Source: Nitrincola alkalilacustris (GTDB taxonomy: Bacteria; Pseudomonadota; Gammaproteobacteria; Pseudomonadales; Balneatricaceae). Taken from it: 64,000 nt of DNA. The stretch is from the NCBI RefSeq assembly GCF_008973755.1, contig NZ_WBOM01000003.1:186001-250000 (forward strand). The letters run 5' to 3'. The first letter of the stretch is position 1; each line of letters begins with the position of its first letter. Position numbers and translations under genes: made by a program. Positions 34,337 through 41,654 of this stretch are shown in pieces. The notes below the pieces were generated by a model that was not told the DNA's origin, made no database searches, and worked only from the letters and a program-made list of their open reading frames with translations.

Positions 34337-36358
34337 GTGAAACAGCGCTTCAAAGTACATTCCGGCTTTAAACCGGCGGGTGATCAACCGGCCGCGATAG
34401 AGGCGCTGATTGACGGTATCGAGTCGGGGCTGGCCTCCCAGACGCTGCTCGGTGTGACCGGCTCCGGCAAAACCTTTACGGTCGCGAATGTGATTGCGGC
34501 TGTTCAGCGCCCCACGCTGGTGATGGTGCACAACAAGACGCTTGCCGCTCAGCTCTATGGCGAGTTCAAGGAGTTTTTTCCGGATAACGCCGTCGAGTAT
34601 TTTGTTTCCTACTACGACTACTACCAGCCGGAAGCCTATGTACCGTCATCCGACACTTTCATCGAGAAGGACGCATCGGTTAATGATCATATAGAGCAGA
34701 TGCGTCTTTCGGCGACCAAAGCCTTGCTGGAGCGTGAGGATGCCATCATTGTGGCTACCGTTTCGGCTATCTATGGTTTGGGTGATCCCAAATCCTATCT
34801 GTCGATGATGCTGCATCTGGATCGTGGTGATCGTGTGGATCAGCGCACACTGCTGCGCCGACTGGCTGAGCTGCAATACACGCGTAATGATGTCGAGCTG
34901 CATCGCGGTACCTATCGGGTGCGAGGCGATGTGATCGATGTGTTCCCGGCAGAATCCGAATATGAAGCGGTGCGTATCGAGCTGTTTGATGAGGAGATCG
35001 AGCAGATCAGCTATTTTGATCCGCTGACCGGCGAGCTGCTGCGTCGTGTACCGCGCGCCACCATCTATCCGAAAACCCACTATGTCACGCCACGAGACAC
35101 CCTGCTGGCAGCTACAGAGCTGATCAAGGTGGAACTGCATGAACGACTTGAGCAGCTGCGAAGTAATAACAAGCTGGTGGAAGCGCAGCGACTTGAGCAG
35201 CGTACGCTCTATGATATTGAGATGATCATGGAGCTGGGCTACTGCCCCGGGATAGAGAACTATTCACGCTACCTGTCGGGCCGTGATGATGGTCAGGCAC
35301 CTCCGACTCTGTTTGATTACCTGCCGGACAACTCGCTGCTGGTAATAGACGAATCGCATGTCACGGTGCCGCAGATCGGCGCCATGTTCCGTGGCGACCG
35401 CTCGCGCAAGGAAACCCTGGTCGAGTATGGTTTCAGGCTGCCCTCGGCACTGGATAACCGACCGATGAAGTTTGAGGAGTGGGAAGAAGCAGCACCGCAG
35501 ATGATTTTCGTGTCGGCCACGCCGAGTAAGTACGAGGCAGCCAACGCGCAACAGATCGTTGAGCAGGTGGTGCGCCCGACCGGATTGATAGATCCCATGG
35601 TTGAAGTACGGCCTGCCAGCACTCAGGTGGATGATCTGCTGGGCGAGATACGCCTGGTCACCGAACGCAAGGAGCGCGTCATAGTCACAGTGCTGACCAA
35701 GCGTATGGCAGAGGATCTGACCGAATATCTGGCGGACAACGGTGTTCGCGTGCGCTATCTGCACTCGGATATTGATACGGTGGAGCGTGTCGAGATCATC
35801 CGCGACCTGCGTATCGGTGAGTTTGATGTGCTGGTGGGGATCAACCTGTTGCGTGAAGGGATCGATATGCCGGAAGTATCGCTGGTAACGATTCTGGATG
35901 CGGATAAAGAGGGCTTCCTGCGTTCGGAAACCTCGATGATCCAGACCATCGGCCGTGCTGCGCGTAACCTCAATGGTCGTGCCATCCTTTATGCTGATCG
36001 TATTACCGGCTCGATGCAGCGCGCGATTGATGAAACTGAACGGCGTCGCAACAAGCAGATCGCCTTCAATAAAGAACACAACATCACGCCGGTTGGTATC
36101 TTCAAATCGGTGGCCGATATTCTGGAAGGCGCACATACACCTGGCCATCGCAAAACCGGTCGGGGCCTGAAGAAGGTGGCAGAGACCGATGCGGAGTACA
36201 GAGTGGATGAAGTGGGTATGTCAGGCAAGGAGCTGGCACGCGCGCTCAGTGATCTGGAGGATAAGATGTATCTGGCGGCGAAGAATCTGGAGTTTGAGAA
36301 AGCCGCGCGCTACAGGGATGAGTTGCAGAGGTTGAAGCACAGTGGGCTGGTGGATTAA
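34337..36358 (+). CDS. uvrB: excinuclease ABC subunit B
   Basis: 673 residues from a GTG at 34337, with AGAGGAG six bases before it; an in-frame TTG at 34331 lies against that site. UvrB is the damage-verifying helicase of nucleotide excision repair. Seen: Walker A GVTGSGKT (39-46), the beta-hairpin [20 protein letters not shown], and helicase motifs ([30 protein letters not shown]). A C-terminal UVR motif ends the protein ([14 protein letters not shown]). No LexA box (CTGT-N8-ACAG) is visible upstream, so SOS control is not supported here. Confidence 0.98.
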   Translation: MKQRFKVHSGFKPAGDQPAAIEALIDGIESGLASQTLLGVTGSGKTFTVANVIAAVQRPTLVMVHNKTLAAQLYGEFKEFFPDNAVEYFVSYYDYYQPEAYVPSSDTFIEKDASVNDHIEQMRLSATKALLEREDAIIVATVSAIYGLGDPKSYLSMMLHLDRGDRVDQRTLLRRLAELQYTRNDVELHRGTYRVRGDVIDVFPAESEYEAVRIELFDEEIEQISYFDPLTGELLRRVPRATIYPKTHYVTPRDTLLAATELIKVELHERLEQLRSNNKLVEAQRLEQRTLYDIEMIMELGYCPGIENYSRYLSGRDDGQAPPTLFDYLPDNSLLVIDESHVTVPQIGAMFRGDRSRKETLVEYGFRLPSALDNRPMKFEEWEEAAPQMIFVSATPSKYEAANAQQIVEQVVRPTGLIDPMVEVRPASTQVDDLLGEIRLVTERKERVIVTVLTKRMAEDLTEYLADNGVRVRYLHSDIDTVERVEIIRDLRIGEFDVLVGINLLREGIDMPEVSLVTILDADKEGFLRSETSMIQTIGRAARNLNGRAILYADRITGSMQRAIDETERRRNKQIAFNKEHNITPVGIFKSVADILEGAHTPGHRKTGRGLKKVAETDAEYRVDEVGMSGKELARALSDLEDKMYLAAKNLEFEKAARYRDELQRLKHSGLVD

Positions 36359-36440
36359 TCCATCAGCTCATTGGAAGCGTATCTTTAAACGAACCTGATC
36401 ATGAGTTCTGGATATTAATTGGCCCATTTCAATATCAATA

Positions 36441-37220
36441 ATGAAATCACACTTCCGTAGAGGCCCGGATCATCGAATCGGTGAAATCGTAGACTTTGTC
36501 AGTCTGCGAAAGCAGTTTGATTTTCGTTCAATCGAGGTTGGGCGTTGGGTCTCACGTGCCGAGAATGAACAGGCGGCAGAATATTTCTACGATGCACTGT
36601 GTGATCTGATGACGATTCTGGGTGGCACTGAAAGCCTGATTTCACTGCGTGGAACACTGGCTATACAGTATGCCATTGGTGGTCGCCCCGGCGTCGCTGC
36701 ACATTACAATCCGGCATTGCGTGCGTTTTCACTGGCGAAGAATGCTGGTCCCGGCAGTATTGCACATGAGTGGTTTCATGCGCTGGATCACTATCTGGTC
36801 GATAAGGTATTCATGGATGCTCCCACTCGACTGTTTGCCTCAGCAGCCTGGCTGAAGGATGCAACACCGGTTGCCCACCCGCTGAATGATGCTTTGTTCG
36901 AGTGCTTTCGGCAGATCATGCTGGATGAGCAGGGAACCGAGCCCAGTGAGCTGTGCAGTGCTTCGCTGAATATTGATCGTACTCTCAATATTCTCTACTA
37001 CAGCTTGCCGGAGGAACTCTGTGCCAGGGCATTTGAAGCTTTTGTACAGGATCACACTATCTGCAACCACTTTCTGGTCAAAGGTACCAAAGAGTCGAAA
37101 GAGGCTGCGCTCGGCCTTTACCCCCGGGGGGCCCAGCGCCAACGCATCAATGAGGCATTCAGTACCTATTTCCAGCTGCTTGGTCGTGCCTTGAAACGCA
37201 AGGAGGGAGGCGATGCCTAA
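36441..37220 (+). CDS. CLCA_X-family putative zinc metallopeptidase
   Basis: 259 residues, soluble. The key stretch is GSIAHEWFHALDHYL, giving HExxH (H109, E110, H113) plus D116/H117, a zinc-peptidase motif. The N-terminus has FRSIEVGRWVSRAENEQAA, and the strand before the motif is LRAFSLAKNAGP. It belongs to the poorly studied CLCA_X group found in marine gammaproteobacteria. The stop overlaps the HNH gene start by eight bases, so the two are translationally coupled. The substrate is unknown. Confidence 0.8.
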   Translation: MKSHFRRGPDHRIGEIVDFVSLRKQFDFRSIEVGRWVSRAENEQAAEYFYDALCDLMTILGGTESLISLRGTLAIQYAIGGRPGVAAHYNPALRAFSLAKNAGPGSIAHEWFHALDHYLVDKVFMDAPTRLFASAAWLKDATPVAHPLNDALFECFRQIMLDEQGTEPSELCSASLNIDRTLNILYYSLPEELCARAFEAFVQDHTICNHFLVKGTKESKEAALGLYPRGAQRQRINEAFSTYFQLLGRALKRKEGGDA

Positions 37221-37509
37221 CCAGCCTGAAAAAATTCAATGCGAACTTTGCGAGCGCGAAGCTCATCTGACGTTTCATCACCTGATTCCACGCAAGGTGC
37301 ATCGAAGGGCGCATTTCAAGAAGCACTATACCTTTGAGCAGTTGCAAAGAGGCTTGTGGCTTTGCTATCCCTGTCACCGAGCGATCCATAAATTTCATGA
37401 CGAGATGACACTGGCCCGTTTGCTTAATACTCGTGAACGCCTGTTGGCGGATGACTCGGTCGCGCGCCATGTTGATTGGGTGAGGGGGCAGAGAGTCATC
37501 AGGGGGTAG
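37213..37509 (+). CDS. small HNH-motif protein with zinc knuckle
   Basis: 98 residues. C10-x2-C13 and C51-x2-C54 form a zinc site around HH (22-23) in LTFHHLIPRKVH, with LWLCYPCHRAIHKF (H55 and H59) closing the beta-beta-alpha metal fold. This is an HNH nuclease-type protein of the small YisB sort. Nuclease activity is not proven by the motif. Its ATG lies inside the end of the CLCA_X gene, preceded by GGAGG. Confidence 0.83.
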   Translation: MPNQPEKIQCELCEREAHLTFHHLIPRKVHRRAHFKKHYTFEQLQRGLWLCYPCHRAIHKFHDEMTLARLLNTRERLLADDSVARHVDWVRGQRVIRG

Positions 37510-37657
37510 CTACCATTCTAAGTTGAAATCTGGTTTGTATATGGTTTTTCTGATGATCTGGTTTCTTTTATCTGTAGTAAAAGTGTGTCTATTATCGTTA
37601 TTTCAGTGGTAACCCTTTATATTCAATGCTACTCAGAATTTGGCGGGAATATTGGAA

Positions 37658-39214
37658 ATGGTTGAAGATGCAAGCTGGCGTGATAAATATAAAAAGCTGG
37701 CACGTGAGTTTGAGGGGCTAGAAAAGCAACAGAGGGTAGCCACTGATCAATCCCGGCAGTTGTTTCAGGCTTTGGCACTGGGCTTACAGGGAGGCAGTGC
37801 CGAGCTGGATCGGTCATTGGAACGGCTGAACCTGCATTTTGGTGAGGGTTCGCAAATAGAGCTGAAGCCAGTCATCAAAGAGATCATGCGCCACTCCAGA
37901 GATGCAGATTCCAAAAAAGTCAGAATCTCCGAAGAGTTGAAGAGTACTCTGACGGACTGGAGCCGGCAGCTTGAGAAACTCGACAGGGAGCAGGCGAAAG
38001 CAGAGGATCTGGCGGATCTGGTGACCCACCTGCCCGAATCCACCGAGGCGCTTTACACCTTGTCACCTGTGGTAAGGCGGCTGGTCAATTTACAGGATCA
38101 GTTACTGGCAGGGGTTTATCGTGGTGAGGAGATCGATCACCAGGCTACCAGCAGGCCCGAATCAACTTTATCAGTAAAAGTGACACGTGAGGTGGTTCAA
38201 TGGCTGACGCAACTGACTTCGGCCTTACAAAAAATTGGAGCCGATGATCAACTCGTAAGGCCGATAGTCAACCAGCTTTCGGGCCTGAGTGATCCACAAC
38301 AAATTGCAGGTGTCATCGCTGATCTGGTGCGTCTGGTACAGCAGCTTGAACCAGATATGACACAGGAGTTTGAAAATTATCTGCTGACTCTTAATGAGCA
38401 GCTTGAGATGGTTGAGCAGTATCTTGATGAGAGTCGCAACGCCGAGCACAAGGCGTTACTGGAACATCAGGAGCTGGATAAGGCGTTGCGCCATGATGTC
38501 AGTCAGATCCACAGCAGCGTTAAATCATCCAAGGACCTGGAAGCGCTGAAGGTCTCGGTTACCAGCCAGTTGGCGAAAATTGTGCGCACGATGAACGATT
38601 ATAGCAAAGGCGAAACTGATCGTGAGAAGCAGCTTCAGGAACGATATGACAATCTGCTGCAAAAAGTACGTGCAATGGAGGTTGAGTCGGAGCATATCAA
38701 AGGGAGAATTGAAGAGGAGCAGCGTCAGGCCCGTACCGATGTGCTGACCGGCTTGCCAAATCGATTGGCATTTAATGATCAGATGAAGTCAGAGCTTGCA
38801 CGCAAACGGCGTTATGGAACTTCGTTGAGTTTCTGTGTGGGTGATATAGATCACTTCAAGCAAGTTAACGATCAGTATGGCCATCCTGCCGGTGACAAGC
38901 TGTTGGCATTGCTATCCAGAACCTTGCGTCGGGAGCTGCGTGAAATTGATTTTGTTGCGCGTATAGGTGGGGAAGAGTTTGCTTTTATCTTCACCAATAC
39001 CGATTTGGAGCAGGCGAAGCTGGTTGTCGAGAAACTGCGTGAAGCGGTACAGGCAAGTCCTTATCACTTTCAAGGTACGCCGCTTACCATCACCATGTCC
39101 TGTGGATTGGTAGAGGCTGGAGAGAGTGACGACTCAGATACCCTCTACGCACGTGCCGACAGACTGTTGTATCAGGCCAAGTCAGAGGGCAGGAATCGGG
39201 TTGTTGCTGGTTGA
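37658..39214 (+). CDS. diguanylate cyclase with long N-terminal coiled-coil region
   Basis: 518 residues from the ATG at 37658 (a TTG at 37640 is in frame). The first ~350 residues are helical and coiled, with no membrane segment: DKYKKLAREFEGLEKQQR, LEMVEQYLDESRNAEH, and EKQLQERYDNLLQKVRAMEV. The GGDEF domain starts ARTDVLTGLPNRLAF. The active signature GGEEF is intact, with metal-site GDIDHFKQVND and an I-site REID five residues before it. It should make c-di-GMP with product inhibition. This is a cytoplasmic enzyme whose input must come through the coiled region. Confidence 0.93.
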   Translation: MVEDASWRDKYKKLAREFEGLEKQQRVATDQSRQLFQALALGLQGGSAELDRSLERLNLHFGEGSQIELKPVIKEIMRHSRDADSKKVRISEELKSTLTDWSRQLEKLDREQAKAEDLADLVTHLPESTEALYTLSPVVRRLVNLQDQLLAGVYRGEEIDHQATSRPESTLSVKVTREVVQWLTQLTSALQKIGADDQLVRPIVNQLSGLSDPQQIAGVIADLVRLVQQLEPDMTQEFENYLLTLNEQLEMVEQYLDESRNAEHKALLEHQELDKALRHDVSQIHSSVKSSKDLEALKVSVTSQLAKIVRTMNDYSKGETDREKQLQERYDNLLQKVRAMEVESEHIKGRIEEEQRQARTDVLTGLPNRLAFNDQMKSELARKRRYGTSLSFCVGDIDHFKQVNDQYGHPAGDKLLALLSRTLRRELREIDFVARIGGEEFAFIFTNTDLEQAKLVVEKLREAVQASPYHFQGTPLTITMSCGLVEAGESDDSDTLYARADRLLYQAKSEGRNRVVAG

Positions 39215-39243
39215 GGGGGAGCGTTTATTCTGAGGCAGGGGCA

Positions 39244-39284
39244 AATAAAAAACAGCCGCTCAGTTGAACTGAAAGCGGCTGTTT
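39244..39284 (-). terminator. terminator of tRNA-Val (probably bidirectional)
   Basis: Perfect 11-bp stem AAACAGCCGCT/AGCGGCTGTTT with a loop of about 13 bases. TTTTATTTG follows on the minus strand and TTTTCTGG on the plus strand, so it can end both tRNA-Val and the upstream cyclase gene. Confidence 0.88.
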
Positions 39285-39293
39285 TCTGGAAAT

Positions 39294-39370
39294 TGGTAGG
39301 ACTAAGCGGACTCGAACCGCTGACCCCCACCATGTCAAGGTGGTGCTCTAACCAACTGAGCTATAGTCCT
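39294..39370 (-). tRNA. tRNA-Val (anticodon GAC)
   Basis: 77 bases with encoded CCA. Acceptor arms AGGACTA and TAGTCCT pair fully and the discriminator is A. The D-arm is AGCTCAGTTGGTTAGAGC, the anticodon stem-loop CCACCTTGACATGGTGG carries GAC, and the T-arm has GGTTCGAGTCC. It reads GUC and GUU valine codons. It stands alone with its own promoter and terminator. Confidence 0.97.
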
Positions 39371-39384
39371 GAAACGTGGTGCGT

Positions 39385-39412
39385 ATTATATAGGGTTAAT
39401 GCTGTCTTGCAA
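39385..39412 (-). promoter_or_regulatory. sigma-70 promoter of tRNA-Val
   Basis: Minus strand: -35 TTGCAA (39412-39407), 16-base spacer, -10 TATAAT (39390-39385), then ACGCACC as a GC-rich discriminator. The 16-base core equals that of the deaD promoter. Confidence 0.8.
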
Positions 39413-39584
39413 CACTTTTGCGGGAAAAACAGTAAAAAAATCAACTGAACAAATAGTATACAAGTTATTGATTTTTGCTGATTAACTGCTGATCAGCAGA
39501 GTGCCTGCAGGTGATCGCTCCCGCTTCTGTGCTAAGGTGGATAGAGCAGCGTGGCCCAGATGTTACAACAAGGAGGCGAGCCTT

Positions 39585-40466
39585 ATGTTTACAGACTTTG
39601 AAGAGCGCGACTACACCGTGAATGGTGTCAGGATACACTGCAGGGTAGGGGGAAGTGGCCCTGGTTTGTTGCTGTTGCATGGGCATCCACAGACGCATGT
39701 GATCTGGCACAAGGTTGTGGGTGCACTCGCCAGCCATTTTACTGTGGTGGCGCCGGACCTTCGTGGTTATGGTGATAGCGAAAAACCGCTGGCATCCGAG
39801 GGGCATCTGGCGCACTCTAAACGTGAAATGGCGTTGGATCAGGTGGAGTTGATGCGTGAGCTTGGCTTCAGTTATTTCTCTGTCCTGGCACATGACCGCG
39901 GAGCGCGTGTGGCTCATCGCATGGCACTGGATCATCCGGGTCTGGTCAAGCGTATGATCCTATTGGATATCGCGCCAACTCTGGCCATGTACGAGCAGAC
40001 GAATCTGGCTTTTGCTTCGGCTTATTGGCATTGGTTTTTCCTGATTCGGCCAGCCCCGTTGCCAGAAAAGTTGATAGAGGCAGATCCGGAGCTTTTCCTC
40101 AGAAGCTGCATGGGTAGTCGCAGTGCGGGTATGACCCCCTTTACTGATGGCGCATTTGCCGAGTATCTGCGCTGCCTGAGGTTGCCCGGAACAGCAACGG
40201 GCATCTGCGAAGATTATCGTGCCAGTGCCAGCATTGATCTGGAATATGATCGACTGGATCGCGAAGCGGGAAATAAGATCAAGGTTCCTCTGCTGGTCAT
40301 GTGGGGCGATCAGGGGATAATCGGACGCTGCTTTGATCCATTGAAAGAGTGGCGGTCTGTTGCGACGGATGTCAAAGGTCATGCATTGCCTTCAGGTCAC
40401 TATATTGCTGAAGAGATACCTGAGCTGTTGTTGGAGGAGTCATTACCGTTTTTGCTTGAGGTCTGA
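39585..40466 (+). CDS. alpha/beta hydrolase, haloacetate dehalogenase-like
   Basis: 293 residues from the ATG at 39585, which has GGAGG nine bases upstream. Seen: the oxyanion region LLLLHGHPQTHVIWHKV, DLRGYGDSEKP, the nucleophile aspartate in LAHDRGARVAHRMALDHP, the tryptophan-rich cap region YWHWFFLIR, and the catalytic histidine in SGHYIAEE. HDRGAR plus WHWFF is typical of fluoroacetate dehalogenase DehH1/FAc-DEX relatives, which cleave a carbon-halogen bond by an aspartyl ester. Substrates of many relatives are unknown, so dehalogenation is only likely. A perfect 14-bp palindrome CTGCTGATCAGCAG (39486-39499) lies upstream. Confidence 0.85.
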   Translation: MFTDFEERDYTVNGVRIHCRVGGSGPGLLLLHGHPQTHVIWHKVVGALASHFTVVAPDLRGYGDSEKPLASEGHLAHSKREMALDQVELMRELGFSYFSVLAHDRGARVAHRMALDHPGLVKRMILLDIAPTLAMYEQTNLAFASAYWHWFFLIRPAPLPEKLIEADPELFLRSCMGSRSAGMTPFTDGAFAEYLRCLRLPGTATGICEDYRASASIDLEYDRLDREAGNKIKVPLLVMWGDQGIIGRCFDPLKEWRSVATDVKGHALPSGHYIAEEIPELLLEESLPFLLEV

Positions 40467-40708
40467 CATGTCAGATGGGCGGCAGGATATAGAACAGATC
40501 CTTTGCTGTCGCCTCCACCTGTAATATACTCTAGGCATTATTCCGCTTTTACGATCTGCGCTCAAACGCCTGAACCTATATATTTACGCATTCCGCAAAA
40601 AAGGGGTGTGATCTGTAATGTGTGCCTGTCAGTAAGAGTGCATTATTTTCAACTGTCCAGATTCGTTAATCATTAACTGCTTTTTGAATGTGAGGGCAAA
40701 ATACTATC

Positions 40709-40975
40709 ATGTCAGATCCGATCATGGATTATCTGAGTTCATTTTCTGTGGATCAGCTGTGTGAAATAGCGACAAGGATTGAGGCTGTTGCGGCCAGGCG
40801 TCGGACAGAGATGGAAGAAGAGCAAAAGCGCAAAGTATTGGCTGATCAGCAGCCTGCACAGAGTACGTTCAGAGTACCCAAAATACCTTCCGCTGGTAAA
40901 GTTGAAGATCTCGCCAGCTCTCTGGATCTCGACATCAGCCAATTGATGAAAGAGGTCAAGGCCTGGTCGCGCTGA
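40709..40975 (+). CDS. small charged protein of unknown function
   Basis: 88 residues, soluble, with a central charged helix (ARRRTEMEEEQKRKVLADQQ) and a C-terminal helix (LDLDISQLMKEVKAWSR). The start is the ATG at 40709; another ATG five codons on is possible. I do not recognise a family. The size and charge recall nucleoid-associated or adaptor proteins but no motif supports that. The 240 bases before it hold AT-rich, promoter-like sequence and nothing I can define. Confidence 0.6.
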   Translation: MSDPIMDYLSSFSVDQLCEIATRIEAVAARRRTEMEEEQKRKVLADQQPAQSTFRVPKIPSAGKVEDLASSLDLDISQLMKEVKAWSR

Positions 40976-41007
40976 TATGGCGATATCACCTGGATCTTGG
41001 ATTCGCT

Positions 41008-41553
41008 CTATAAAAGCTGCTCTATTGCCGCTTTGATGTCAGCCGAGTCTGGTTTTGTTGTGCTCGGAAAAACGGCTATTACTCTGCCCTCGCGGTCTAT
41101 CAGGTATTTATAAAAGTTCCAGCGTGGCGCCTGTGATTGCCTGGCCAGCTCATGGAAAACAGGATGTGCATCCGCTCCACGAACACTGATCGGTGCAAAC
41201 ATGTCGAAGGTCACACCAAAATTGATAAAACAGACCTGAGCAGCTGCTTCCTCATCACTGGCTTCCTGGCGAAAGCTGTTGGAGGCAAAGCCAGCAATTT
41301 TGAGCCCTTTTGAGCGGTATTCCTGATGCAGAGCCTCCAACCCTTCAAACTGTCCGGTAAAGCCGCAACGGCTGGCAGTGTTGACCAGCAATAGTGGATG
41401 CCCGGCATAGGCGTCGCGCAGGTTGACTACTTCAGTGGAGTGCAATTTTCGCATCTCATGGTCGTAGAGTGCAGAGGGGTTTGGTGTCGTGTCTGCCAGC
41501 ACCGGTGTACAGGTCATCAACAGCATCATGGACAGCTTCTTCAAAGATGGCAT
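41008..41553 (-). CDS. exported glutathione peroxidase-family protein
   Basis: 181 residues from the ATG at 41553, with CGGAGCC upstream (an in-frame TTG at 41571 is less likely). A signal peptide (MPSLKKLSMMLLMTCTPVLA) makes it periplasmic. Seen: the peroxidatic cysteine in VNTASRCGFTGQFEGLE, the FASNSFRQEA segment where most relatives have a conserved glutamine (the FPCNQF box), and the tryptophan/asparagine site WNFYKYLIDREG. It should reduce peroxides, probably with thioredoxin-like donors. The changed FPCNQF box (FASNSF) is atypical and lacks the resolving cysteine normally there; catalysis may be weaker. Confidence 0.87.
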   Translation of the reverse strand: MPSLKKLSMMLLMTCTPVLADTTPNPSALYDHEMRKLHSTEVVNLRDAYAGHPLLLVNTASRCGFTGQFEGLEALHQEYRSKGLKIAGFASNSFRQEASDEEAAAQVCFINFGVTFDMFAPISVRGADAHPVFHELARQSQAPRWNFYKYLIDREGRVIAVFPSTTKPDSADIKAAIEQLL

Positions 41554-41654
41554 AACTGGCTCCGGTTCCAAGTGGTTCAGAATATCATTTCCTTCTGATG
41601 ATACGTTTGTCTATGAGTATCAGATTGGCACACAGAGCGGAAGTTTCAACCGGA

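Noticed and set aside
35264..36148. 294-codon minus-strand frame
   Set aside because: It is antisense to uvrB and shows no domain pattern.
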